Below are positions 53,804 through 62,271 of a stretch of DNA of 64,000 nucleotides, piece after piece. The position numbers and the translations under genes are program-made. This stretch comes from Planomicrobium sp. CPCC 101079. GTDB taxonomy: Bacteria > Bacillota > Bacilli > Bacillales_A > Planococcaceae. The stretch covers positions 243,821-307,820 of the forward strand of contig NZ_VOHC01000024.1 in assembly GCF_007859275.1 (NCBI RefSeq), in the 5' to 3' direction. Below the pieces are notes generated by a model, which saw only the letters and a program-made list of their open reading frames with translations, was not told the DNA's origin and ran no database searches. Numbering within the stretch: the stretch's first letter is position 1; each line of letters starts with the position of its first letter.

Positions 53804-56551
53804 ATGAAAAAGACATTAGCCGCACTTTCGGTTTTGACGATATTTTTACATTCGGATTTGCCCGCATCCGCAGAAAACTACCAGGCGGAAACTGATCAAG
53901 TGATTGTAACCATGGAAGAAGATGCTGTTCGTCCTGTGGAGGACGGGGAAGTCATCCCGGTTGAAGGGCAGGAGAACCAATTGGTCGCTGTCGAAGTCCC
54001 GGACGGAGAAACGGTAGATGGCTTTATAGAAGAACTGGAAAAAAGAAGCGATGTTGAGCGTGTCGAGCCGGATCATTTGGTTAAACTTGCCTATACCGCA
54101 AACGATCCATACATAAGCTCAAAGCAGTATCATCACCAGAAAATAGGAACCATACGTGCATGGGATAAAACATTCGGCTCCCCGGAAGTGGTGGTCGCTG
54201 TTATTGATGACGGTGTTGACATGCTTCATCCGGAATTAACGGGGAAATTTGTTTCTCCGTATGACACTGTAAAAGATAGTGCAACGGCCATTCCAGCGGG
54301 AATCCACGGCACGCATATCGCCGGGATCATTAGCAGCTCAATTGACAATCAAGAGATGGGGGCAGGGATTGCCCCGAATACAAGCATCATGCCGATCAAT
54401 GTTTTCAGCGGGGAATATGCTTATACTTCCGACATTATTGAAGCTATCAATTATGCGGTGGAAAACGGGGCAGATATCATTAATATGAGCCTTGGAAGCG
54501 AAAAAACAAGTGCGTCTCTTGAAAGCGCCATACAAAGAGCACACGCGAAAGGCGTGGTTCTTGTTGCAGCAGCTGGAAACGATGGTGTAAGCACGCCAAA
54601 TTATCCTGCTGCATATCCAGACGTCATATCAGTCGGGTCTACAACGGCGACGGATACTTTGTCGGATTTCTCGAATTATGGTCCAACTATAGACATTACC
54701 GCTCCTGGCAGTTCGATCCAATCGACATGGCCTGATAATTCTTTTGGAGGCATGAGTGGAACGTCAATGGCAACGCCTGTAGTGGCTGGGGTCGCGGCAC
54801 TGGTAATGGCTGATGATCCCGAATTAACAAATGAAGCTATTGAAAAGCGGCTTTATGAAACGGCGAAAGATCTGGGGGTTCCTGGAAAAGACGACCTTTT
54901 CGGTTTTGGCCGGGTGAGTGCTAAAGATGCTTTACTACTTCCACCTGAAAAACCGGAAGTAGGCAAAGTGACCGACCAGTCAACCTCCGTCAACGGAAAA
55001 GCGGAAGCTGGCACGACAATTGCCGTCAAAAAGGGAGGGGCCGTTGTAGCAACCGGGACGGCAACGGAAAAAGAGACATTTGCCGTCACCATCCCGAAAC
55101 AACAAGCGGGGACAAAGCTAACAGTAATTGCAGAAAATCGGTTTAAAAAAGTAAGCGAAGCACAAGAAATTACGGTCGTTGATGCAACTCCACCAATGCT
55201 GCCAGTTGTCATTTCGCTATACAACACTGCAACAGCAATCAAGGGTACAGCTGAAACGGGTTCTACAGTTTATGCTTATGTGGGAACCGGAGAAATCGGA
55301 AAAGCCACAAGTGCCAGCGGCAGTTTCTCAATGGAAATCGCCAAGCAGCCCGCTGGCACAATCATTAACCTAGTTGCAGCAGATGCAGCCGGAAACAAAA
55401 GCCCGGCTGCCAAGATCATTGTGGCAAGTGCATCCATAAAAGTTGCGGCAGCAACATACGATAAGCTGAAAGTGAGTTGGGCACAAGTTTCAGGAGCCCA
55501 TGGATACGAAGTTTACCGCAGTACCTCGAAATCAGGAACTTACAGCAAAGTCAGCACTATTACCAGTGGCAACACATTAAGCTTTACAAACAGCAGTCTG
55601 ACAACGGGCAAGACTTACTATTACAAAGTCCGGGCTTACCGGACAATCAGCGGCAAAAAAGTCTATGGCTCCTATACAAGCATTGCAAGCGGAAAGACGG
55701 CTGTATCTGCCGTTGCTATAAAAGCAACATCTGCCGGTTACGATAAAAATAAAATCAGCTGGGCTAAAGTCAATGGGGCAAGCGGCTACGCCATATATCA
55801 ATCGACCTCGAAGAACGGAACATACAGCAATATCAAAACGATCGGAAACGGCAACATACTGAGTTACACGAAAACGCGGTTAACAACCGGCAAAAAATAC
55901 TATTACAAAGTTAGAGCTTTTCGTTTGGTCAACGGAAAGCGATATTACGGCCCATATTCGATCATTGCCAGTGCAAAACCGACCGTTTCACTGGCTTCTG
56001 TGAAAGCAGAAACAGCCGGTTACAACACGAACAAAATCAACTGGTCCCTGGTAAGAGGTGCGAGTGGCTATGCATTATACCAAGCGACATCCCAAAATGG
56101 CGTATACAGCAACATCAAAACCAGTGGCAACACGAGCATCTTCAGTTATATCCGAGCAGGATTGCTCGCAGGCAAAACCTACTACTATAAAGCGAGAGCT
56201 TATCGCACGGTCAACGGCAAAGAATACTTTGATCCTTATTCAAGCTTTGCCTACGCCACACCAGCATTAGAAAAGCCTTCGGAGATTTCGGTAGCAAAGG
56301 CCGGCAATGCGAGCCTAAGAGCATCATGGAACAAAGTACGCGAAGCGGAAGGCTATGAACTGTACCGAGCGACAAGCAAGGCCGGAAAGTACACAAAAAT
56401 TAAAACCATCACTTCTGGCTATACAACTAGCTATACGAATAAAGGGATGGCAGGAGGAAAGACTTACTATTATAAAGTGCGTGCATACCGCATTTTGAAG
56501 GGAAAAAAAATCTACAGCTCTTTTACTGCGGTGGATTTCTATAAACTGTAA
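53804..56551 (+). CDS. Secreted subtilisin-like protease with Ig-like and FN3-like repeats
   Basis: A 915-residue extracellular serine protease. Residues 1-~23 are a signal peptide (MKKTLAALSVLTIFLHSDLP, ASA). An I9-type propeptide follows to ~90 (QVIVTMEED..VERVEPDHLVKLA), then the S8 domain with Asp in VVAVIDDGVDMLHPE, His in HGTHIAGIIS and Ser in GMSGTSMATPVVAG. Two Ig-like modules (from ~390 and ~470) and four FN3-like modules (starts near 545, 637, 731 and 826) end the protein; there is no LPXTG or SLH anchor. AAGGAG precedes ATG 53804. The repeats may bind a surface polymer. Confidence 0.93.
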   Translation: MKKTLAALSVLTIFLHSDLPASAENYQAETDQVIVTMEEDAVRPVEDGEVIPVEGQENQLVAVEVPDGETVDGFIEELEKRSDVERVEPDHLVKLAYTANDPYISSKQYHHQKIGTIRAWDKTFGSPEVVVAVIDDGVDMLHPELTGKFVSPYDTVKDSATAIPAGIHGTHIAGIISSSIDNQEMGAGIAPNTSIMPINVFSGEYAYTSDIIEAINYAVENGADIINMSLGSEKTSASLESAIQRAHAKGVVLVAAAGNDGVSTPNYPAAYPDVISVGSTTATDTLSDFSNYGPTIDITAPGSSIQSTWPDNSFGGMSGTSMATPVVAGVAALVMADDPELTNEAIEKRLYETAKDLGVPGKDDLFGFGRVSAKDALLLPPEKPEVGKVTDQSTSVNGKAEAGTTIAVKKGGAVVATGTATEKETFAVTIPKQQAGTKLTVIAENRFKKVSEAQEITVVDATPPMLPVVISLYNTATAIKGTAETGSTVYAYVGTGEIGKATSASGSFSMEIAKQPAGTIINLVAADAAGNKSPAAKIIVASASIKVAAATYDKLKVSWAQVSGAHGYEVYRSTSKSGTYSKVSTITSGNTLSFTNSSLTTGKTYYYKVRAYRTISGKKVYGSYTSIASGKTAVSAVAIKATSAGYDKNKISWAKVNGASGYAIYQSTSKNGTYSNIKTIGNGNILSYTKTRLTTGKKYYYKVRAFRLVNGKRYYGPYSIIASAKPTVSLASVKAETAGYNTNKINWSLVRGASGYALYQATSQNGVYSNIKTSGNTSIFSYIRAGLLAGKTYYYKARAYRTVNGKEYFDPYSSFAYATPALEKPSEISVAKAGNASLRASWNKVREAEGYELYRATSKAGKYTKIKTITSGYTTSYTNKGMAGGKTYYYKVRAYRILKGKKIYSSFTAVDFYKL
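55440..56548 (+). repeat. Four tandem FN3-like coding repeats in the subtilase gene
   Basis: Units of about 276-284 nt start near 55440, 55716, 55998 and 56282. Each encodes a W(A/S/N)..V.GA.GY..Y..TS..G pattern and a GKTYYYKVRAYR block. They arose by internal duplication and could recombine. Confidence 0.8.
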
Positions 56552-56593
56552 AGAGAAGCGTGTCCCCGAAATTTTGGAGGCATGCTTCTTTTA
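56551..56593 (+). terminator. Rho-independent terminator
   Basis: AAGAGAAGCGTG paired with CATGCTTCTTTT, with a long loop. Confidence 0.65.
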
Positions 56594-56778
56594 ATGGTTA
56601 AAATTTAGATAGCAGAAAATAAATGGTTTAAAAAGGTATTTTTTTGATAAAAAAGACTAGTAGTTTTAGGTAGAAGAAACTATAATTATCTCAAGGAAAT
56701 GGGTGGAGGATAAATACGCGCTTTCGGCCGATTGACTTGCAAGCAATAAACCAATAAAAAATGGAAGAAGGTTCAGCG

Positions 56779-58611
56779 GTGAAAAAGAAAGTTTGGTTAA
56801 GAATGGCGTTTGTGTTTGTGTTGTTGTTGTCGTTTTTAGTGGGAAATCCGGTGCAAGCAGCTGGTGTATCGTTAAGTGAAGGCACATACACAGTCGGAAA
56901 AGAAATCCCTGCAGGATTAAACAAATTCACAGTTTCTTCAGGTGAAGTAATAATTGAAATCTACCGAAATCAAGAGCTCCTGTTCGGAGAATATCTTGAT
57001 AGTGAGAAGTTTTATTCTGCAAATCAAATTAACATTAACTTGAAAGCCGGAGATGAAGTTGATGTTTATTTTGAAGAAGGCACTCCAAAGTTAGTGGCAG
57101 AAAAGTATGCCAGAGCGGACTTAACTTCAGTTACTGGCGGCTATTATGAAGCGGGAACAGATATTCCTGCTGGCACTTATTCAATCAATTTTGATCGTCC
57201 TGCAGATTCAACGGACTCGATTTATATGGAAATTTATGATAGTAAGTATAATTTCAAAAGCGAGGTCGATATTTCAGCCGGTGATAAGCCTAAGGAATTA
57301 AAACTTGCCTCTGGGGATAAAATTTATGTTTATGGTTTAATAGGCACGATGAGCTTCAAACAAAAGATCATTACTCCAAGCAGCATCACAATAAGTAAAG
57401 CTTCTTTGCAAATCACGCCTAACCAGACTTACAAAGTGTCTGCAAGCGTTTCACCTTCAAACGCTATTGACAAGACGGTTGTTTGGAAAAGCTCCAATGC
57501 CAAGGTGGCGACGGTTGATGCGTCCGGCAATATTAAAGGAATTGCAAACGGTTCAGCGACAATCACCGCAACAGCGAAAGGTAATTCAAAAGTGACGAAA
57601 ACCGTTTCCGTGAAAGTGGCGGCTAAAACGGTAAAACTGAACAAGACTAGTTTGTCGGTGATAATTGGCAAGACTGGCACATTGACAGCAACAGTCGCAC
57701 CTGCAGACAGCAAAGACAAAACTGTATCATGGAAATCCTCGAATACAAAAATCGCCACAGTCGACAGCAAAGGAAAAGTGACAGGCAAAGCAAAAGGCAC
57801 CGTGACTATCACAGCTTCAGTGAAAAGCGGGAAATCTGCAACAGCGAAAGTGACGGTGACTTCACCGGTTGCCGCAAAGTCAGTGAAGATGAACAAATCT
57901 TCCGCAACAGTTGCGAAAGGTAAAACCCTCACTCTTTCGGCAACTGTGAGTCCGAGCAATACAACAGATAAAACGGTAAAATGGAAATCATCTAACACAA
58001 AAGTGGCGAAAGTCGACAGTAAAGGAAAAGTGACGGCGGTCGGCGCCGGAACCGCTAAAATTACCGCTACAACTACGAACGGAAAAGCGACAACTGCGAA
58101 CATTACTGTTCCTTACAGCAAAACGTTAAGCACCGGAACCTGGAAAGGCGGTACCCACCTTCCAGCTGGACGCTATAAAATTACAACCAGTTCTGGAAGC
58201 GGCAACTTGGTAATCGGTATGGGGACAGATCGGTTTGTGAATGAAATTCTTTCAAACGAGAATGATAACTGGAGTGTAACGGCTGTCACAACGGATATTA
58301 AATCTGGAGATAAAATTGAGATTAGTGGATTAAACAGCGTCCAGTTTACAAAAGTTTCAAATGTTAAGTCCAATACCCTGCACGCAGGCCATTGGACAGT
58401 AGGCAAAGATATTAATGCTGGCAGATATAAAATGACTTCACCGAGCGGTTCCGGTAATTTGATTATATTTAGAGGAAGCAGCTTGCTTGTGAATGAAATC
58501 CTGTCCAATAAACCAAGTCAGTATGAAGTTGGAAGTGTGACCACCACACTCAAAAATGGGGATAAGATTGATATTTCCGGCTTAAACAAAGTCGTCTTTA
58601 CAAAAAAATAA
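56779..58611 (+). CDS. Secreted protein with Big2 domains and terminal repeat modules
   Basis: A ~610-residue secreted protein. The signal peptide covers residues ~1-29 (VWLRMAFVFVLLLSFLVG, then VQAAG). Then come two modules of the pattern G.Y..G.(E/D)IPAG.(N/Y).. (near 33 and 122), three Big2-type Ig domains (near 205, 290 and 370; WKSSN.K(I/V)A.VD..G.(I/V) signature), and two more modules of the same kind (GTHLPAGRYKIT and GKDINAGRYKMT). No sorting signal is seen. The start is GTG 56779 behind AGAAGG. It is probably a surface adhesin or polymer binder. The flanking module is not one I can name. Confidence 0.85.
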   Translation: MKKKVWLRMAFVFVLLLSFLVGNPVQAAGVSLSEGTYTVGKEIPAGLNKFTVSSGEVIIEIYRNQELLFGEYLDSEKFYSANQININLKAGDEVDVYFEEGTPKLVAEKYARADLTSVTGGYYEAGTDIPAGTYSINFDRPADSTDSIYMEIYDSKYNFKSEVDISAGDKPKELKLASGDKIYVYGLIGTMSFKQKIITPSSITISKASLQITPNQTYKVSASVSPSNAIDKTVVWKSSNAKVATVDASGNIKGIANGSATITATAKGNSKVTKTVSVKVAAKTVKLNKTSLSVIIGKTGTLTATVAPADSKDKTVSWKSSNTKIATVDSKGKVTGKAKGTVTITASVKSGKSATAKVTVTSPVAAKSVKMNKSSATVAKGKTLTLSATVSPSNTTDKTVKWKSSNTKVAKVDSKGKVTAVGAGTAKITATTTNGKATTANITVPYSKTLSTGTWKGGTHLPAGRYKITTSSGSGNLVIGMGTDRFVNEILSNENDNWSVTAVTTDIKSGDKIEISGLNSVQFTKVSNVKSNTLHAGHWTVGKDINAGRYKMTSPSGSGNLIIFRGSSLLVNEILSNKPSQYEVGSVTTTLKNGDKIDISGLNKVVFTKK

Positions 58612-58618
58612 TGGAACC

Positions 58619-58654
58619 AAAAAATCCGGACACATTGAGTGTCCGGATTTTTAT
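58619..58654. terminator. Bidirectional terminator
   Basis: AAAAATCCGGACAC and its complement form a perfect stem with a short loop, between the Big2 gene and the convergent GGDEF-EAL gene. Confidence 0.88.
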
Positions 58655-60471
58655 TAAACTAATAAATGTTCGCCTTCAAGCTGCCGGTAAATCCGTTCAA
58701 TATCACTGGCCGGCAGCGGCTTGTTGAAGTAATAGCCTTGAGCCTGGTCGCAATGCCTGATTTTCAGGAACTCCAGTTGCTCGCTCGTTTCCACGCCTTC
58801 CGCGATTACATTGAGTTCCAGGTTATGCGCCATCCGGATGATGGTGTCCACTAAGGCTGCGTCTTTTGCATCCACTTGGATGTTGCGGGTAAAGTATTGG
58901 TCGATTTTCAACGTGTCGATCGGGAACAGCTTCAAGTAGCTCAACGAAGAATAGCCTGTCCCGAAATCGTCGATCGACAAATGGATGCCCATCTTTTTCA
59001 ATTCCTGCATCATCGTAATCGCGCTTTTCGATCCTTGGATGATGCTTTCTGTCAGTTCCAGTTCCAAATACTGAGGGGCAAGGCCGGATTCCTCTAGCGC
59101 ATCTTTTACGGTTTCGGCCAGGTTGGTCTGTGAGAATTGGCGGGCTGAAATATTGATCGCGACACGGAACGGAGGAAGTCCGGCATTCTGCCAAGCTTTG
59201 TTCTGCTTGCACGCCTCGCGCAGCACAAATTCGCCAATTTGGATAATCGCCCCGGTGTCTTCGGCGAGCGGGATGAACTCTCCTGGTGAAATCGGTCCCA
59301 ACTTTGAATGCGTCCAGCGGGCGAGCGCTTCCACTCCGATGATCGTACCGGTCTTGAGATCGATCTGTGGCTGGTAATGAATGCTAAATTCGCCGTACTC
59401 CAATCCTTTACGCAAGCTCATGGCAAGCTTTGATTTACGGGCGACGATTTCGTTCATGTCGCTCGTATGGAATTGGAAGCCGTTGCGTCCTTCCTCTTTC
59501 ACACGGTACAACGCAAGGTCCGCACTTTTGATCAGCGACTCCTGGTTCTCTCCATCACTTGGGAACATGCCAATGCCGATGGATAAGCTGATGAACACTT
59601 CTTCGCCGTTAAAATGAAAAGGATCATTGAAGGCTTGCTGCAAATCCTGTGCAAATGCAGCTGCTTGGTTGTGGTCGGTGTGCGGCAATATCACCACAAA
59701 TTCATCGCCGCCAAGCCGTGCGACTGTGTCCCGTTCAGACATTCTTCCTTGCAAACGTGCTGTCGCTTCAATCAGCAATTGGTCTCCGATGGAATGACCG
59801 AACGTATCGTTGATCAGTTTGAAATGATCCAGGTCAAGAAACAACAGCGAAAAGGTCTGGTCGTCTTCTTTCGCTTGGCTTAATGTAGAACTCAGCCGGT
59901 CATAGAACAAACGGCGGTTCGGCAGTTCGGTCAATGGATCAAGGTAAACAAGATCGTTTATTTTTTCTTCTGCTTGTTTGCGTTCGGAAATGTCGCGGAT
60001 GATGCTGCTGAAGAATAAGCCTTCCTCGGTTTCCCAAGAACCCAAGGACAATTCAAAGGGAAATTCAGTGCCGTCTTTTCGGCAGCCGATCAACTCCAGC
60101 GTCTTCCCGATAAGAAGCGGTTTTCGCGTTTCGTAATAACGCGCCATGCCTTTTCGGTGCGCTTCTTTAAAGCGCTCGGGTATAATCAAATCCAGGTCGA
60201 TTCCGAGAACTTCTTCTTTCGAATAGCCGAATATTTTTTCTGCTCCGTGGTTCCACTGGATAATATGCCCCACATGGTCGGCCACGATAATGGCATCGTT
60301 TGCAGATTCTATGACAGATTGGAATTTCAGTTCCGCTTCGGTCGATTGTTTTTTCAGCTTGGCATCTTTGCGGAAACTGCTGAAGCTTAACAGTAAAAAG
60401 GAAAAGAGAAGCAGTGCCAGGATAACAAGCACGGTCAAAGGTGAGTGGGAATAAGTCAGAATGGTTTCCAT
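58654..60471 (-). CDS. Membrane PAS-GGDEF-EAL protein
   Basis: A 605-residue c-di-GMP enzyme. One N-terminal helix (residues ~10-33, SPLTVLVILALLLFSFLLL) is followed by a PAS domain (~50-165), GGDEF (~175-335) with an intact ARLGGDEFVVIL site, and EAL (~345-600) with GVEALARW, NISARQF, ELTESII, SIDDFGTGYSS, KIDQYF and AEGVETSEQ. Both activities could be present; in such proteins one often dominates. The start is ATG 60471; no strong ribosome site is seen, since GGAAGCG is the closest purine run. It is monocistronic. Confidence 0.92.
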   Translation of the reverse strand: METILTYSHSPLTVLVILALLLFSFLLLSFSSFRKDAKLKKQSTEAELKFQSVIESANDAIIVADHVGHIIQWNHGAEKIFGYSKEEVLGIDLDLIIPERFKEAHRKGMARYYETRKPLLIGKTLELIGCRKDGTEFPFELSLGSWETEEGLFFSSIIRDISERKQAEEKINDLVYLDPLTELPNRRLFYDRLSSTLSQAKEDDQTFSLLFLDLDHFKLINDTFGHSIGDQLLIEATARLQGRMSERDTVARLGGDEFVVILPHTDHNQAAAFAQDLQQAFNDPFHFNGEEVFISLSIGIGMFPSDGENQESLIKSADLALYRVKEEGRNGFQFHTSDMNEIVARKSKLAMSLRKGLEYGEFSIHYQPQIDLKTGTIIGVEALARWTHSKLGPISPGEFIPLAEDTGAIIQIGEFVLREACKQNKAWQNAGLPPFRVAINISARQFSQTNLAETVKDALEESGLAPQYLELELTESIIQGSKSAITMMQELKKMGIHLSIDDFGTGYSSLSYLKLFPIDTLKIDQYFTRNIQVDAKDAALVDTIIRMAHNLELNVIAEGVETSEQLEFLKIRHCDQAQGYYFNKPLPASDIERIYRQLEGEHLLV

Positions 60472-60884
60472 AAGAAGAACAACGCTTCCTTTTCTATGAT
60501 GTACTAAGATAGAGGAAAGAACGGATCACGCGTCTTCTTTCCTAATATATCCCTATTTATTACATACGATACCATAGTAATAGTCTCTTATCACTAGTAA
60601 TTTGTAGCAGAGTTGATTATTTCTGGGGTTTCTTTGCAAAATCAGGTGAAAGAGAAGGATGGAATGTTGGGGGAAATACGTTATGCTAGTAAAAGATAAT
60701 GAAAGTAGCAAGTGTTGATGAGTCGCTTCAGGCGGACGCTTTCTGCTGATGTGGCCTCAGTTTTAAAGTCTGTGCTCTTCCATCGCTTCGCTGGCCGCCT
60801 TCCGCTCTTTCTATGATTTAAAAGTTACATGATTTTAAAAAACTAAGAGACAAATAAAAGCACTTGAATTGAAAGGAGTTAGTT
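60472..60884. other. Intergenic stretch with a GC-rich segment
   Basis: About 410 bp without a gene. The part at ~60717-60812 is more GC-rich than its neighbours (TCGCTTCAGGCGGACGCTTT and CGCTTCGCTGGCCGCCTTCC) and resembles dispersed non-coding repeat sequence common in Bacillales, but no second copy is in the window. It also holds the fliW promoter region, which I could not resolve. Confidence 0.35.
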
Positions 60885-61334
60885 ATGAAGATTAGAACAA
60901 CTCAGTTTGGTGAATTGGAGATGCCGGAGAATCGCATCATTACGTTTGAAAAAGGCATTCCAGGATTTGAGGAATATAAGGAATACGTATTGTTGCCGGC
61001 AGATGAGCAAGGGGAGAGCCCGTTCTTTTTCCTGCAGTCGATTGAAATGGAGGAAGTCAGCTTTTTCTTGGTTGATCCGTTTTCGTTCTTTAAAGATTAC
61101 GATGTGAAGTTGGAAGAAAAAATGTTAGAGCGGCTGGCTATAGAAGAACCGACGGATGTTATTGTCTTAACTACCGTTTCCGTTACAGGCGAAATGAAAG
61201 ACGCGACGACCAACCTTAAAGGGCCGATCATCATTAACAATGTTAAAAAACTTGGCATGCAGGTTGTCTTAAACAACAAAACTTACCAGATTAAACAGCC
61301 GTTATTCCAAACTGCTGAAGCAAGGCAGGTGTAA
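60885..61334 (+). CDS. fliW: Flagellar assembly factor FliW
   Basis: A 149-residue cytoplasmic protein that binds both flagellin and CsrA. When free flagellin is low, FliW sequesters CsrA and frees flagellin mRNA for translation; this partner switch is established in B. subtilis. TTQFGELEMPENRIITFEKG, GIPGFEEYKEYVLL and FFFLQSIE are hallmark stretches. AAAGGAG precedes ATG 60885. It lies 3 nt upstream of csrA, and the pair forms an operon. Confidence 0.95.
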   Translation: MKIRTTQFGELEMPENRIITFEKGIPGFEEYKEYVLLPADEQGESPFFFLQSIEMEEVSFFLVDPFSFFKDYDVKLEEKMLERLAIEEPTDVIVLTTVSVTGEMKDATTNLKGPIIINNVKKLGMQVVLNNKTYQIKQPLFQTAEARQV

Positions 61335-61337
61335 GCG

Positions 61338-61559
61338 ATGTTAGTGCTAGGAAGAAAAAAAGGCGAATCGATCATCATCGATGACGACATCGAAATTATT
61401 GTCACAGCAGTCGAAGGGGAAACAGTGAAGTTAGGAATCAATGCGCCAAAGCATATTACCATTCATAGGAAAGAAGTTTACTTGGAGATTCAGGAAGAGA
61501 ACAAACAAGCGACTTCGAATGTGATCAACTTGAGCGATTTTTTGAATATGAAGAAATAA
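61338..61559 (+). CDS. csrA: Carbon storage regulator CsrA
   Basis: A 73-residue RNA-binding protein that represses flagellin translation by binding GGA motifs in hairpin loops of the leader. [20 protein letters not shown] is the conserved N-terminus, [19 protein letters not shown] the strand region that includes the RNA-binding Arg (about residue 44), and a helix with EIQEENKQ follows. The site GCAGGTGTAAGCG precedes ATG 61338. Two likely target hairpins lie at 62211 and 62251. Confidence 0.96.
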   Translation: MLVLGRKKGESIIIDDDIEIIVTAVEGETVKLGINAPKHITIHRKEVYLEIQEENKQATSNVINLSDFLNMKK

Positions 61560-61564
61560 TAGAA

Positions 61565-61610
61565 GAAAGCTGAAGCCCATTCATGAAAATGAGCGGGCTT
61601 CAGCTTTTTA
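61565..61610. terminator. Bidirectional terminator
   Basis: AAAGCTGAAGCCC and its complement form a strong stem; T runs on both sides serve csrA and the convergent PH-domain gene. Confidence 0.88.
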
Positions 61611-62057
61611 ATATGGTTTCGAATGGAAGGCGTTTTCTGGAGCACGTTTCTTTAATTCATTCAAGAAACACTCTTGATCGGCAGGAGAGATTTTCACGCT
61701 TCCCATGAGGGCGGAGCGATAGAAAATTTCCACGCCGTCCCGGGAAGAGAGAATCCGGTAGCGAGTGAAAATGTCGGAGGTTGGCGAGACGCGGGTGATT
61801 TCTTGGTAGGGAATGCGGCTTCTGAATAGACCGCCTTTGACGAATAAATGATCTGGATAAAAAACATACGCAATATCCAGCAAGAGCCACAGCATAAAAC
61901 CAACACAAACAATAAATGTACTAATAAATATGACAGCCGCCATCAACGGCACGCGATCTTCAATGAAGAACGGCAGGAAAACCGAAGCGGCCACAACCAG
62001 CATTGCGATTCCATATATAGTGAGGAAAAAACGGTCAATCTTCGAACGGAATTTCAT
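61608..62057 (-). CDS. Membrane protein with bacterial PH domain
   Basis: A 149-residue protein with two N-terminal helices (residues ~10-32 and ~40-62; FFLTIYGIAMLVVAASVFLP and AAVIFISTFIVCVGFMLWLL) and a C-terminal PH-like domain (YVFYPDHLFVKGGLFRSRIP, TRVSPTSD..RYRILSSRDGVEI). It is like the YyaB/bPH_6-type proteins of Bacilli, of unknown function. AAAGGAGG precedes ATG 62057. Confidence 0.82.
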   Translation of the reverse strand: MKFRSKIDRFFLTIYGIAMLVVAASVFLPFFIEDRVPLMAAVIFISTFIVCVGFMLWLLLDIAYVFYPDHLFVKGGLFRSRIPYQEITRVSPTSDIFTRYRILSSRDGVEIFYRSALMGSVKISPADQECFLNELKKRAPENAFHSKPY

Positions 62058-62168
62058 TGGAGTGAGTTCCTCCTTTTCTTTTTAATCCATCAAACGTTAC
62101 TGTTCATACGATTTTAGACGGTAAAAAGATTCATTAAAAAAGTTTTTAGAAATTCTTTCAAAAAACGC

Positions 62169-62195
62169 TAAACATTTTCTAAAGCCCTCCGATAT
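62169..62195 (+). promoter_or_regulatory. SigD-type flagellin promoter
   Basis: TAAA (62169-62172), a 15-nt spacer and TCCGATAT (62188-62195), close to the consensus TAAA-N15-GCCGATAT. It is correctly placed ahead of the flagellin leader. Confidence 0.88.
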
Positions 62196-62210
62196 AAATA
62201 CTGTAAGGAA

Positions 62211-62228
62211 GTTCAAACGGATTTGAAC
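62211..62228 (+). promoter_or_regulatory. CsrA-binding hairpin BS1-like in the flagellin leader
   Basis: A perfect 7-bp stem GTTCAAA / TTTGAAC with the loop CGGA. GGA in a hairpin loop is the high-affinity CsrA site. Confidence 0.72.
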
Positions 62229-62250
62229 CCTGACAAAAAACAAAAAACAC

Positions 62251-62266
62251 ATTACACGGAGGTAAT
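62251..62266 (+). promoter_or_regulatory. CsrA-binding hairpin BS2-like over the flagellin ribosome site
   Basis: ATTAC / GTAAT stem with loop ACGGAG, so GGA and the Shine-Dalgarno sequence are in the loop. The start ATG follows at 62272. CsrA binding here would block ribosome entry. Confidence 0.72.
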
Positions 62267-62271
62267 ACAGA

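Noticed and set aside
57429..58103. Minus-strand hydrophobic frame of 224 residues
   Set aside because: It mirrors the repetitive Big2 coding sequence and has no start signals.
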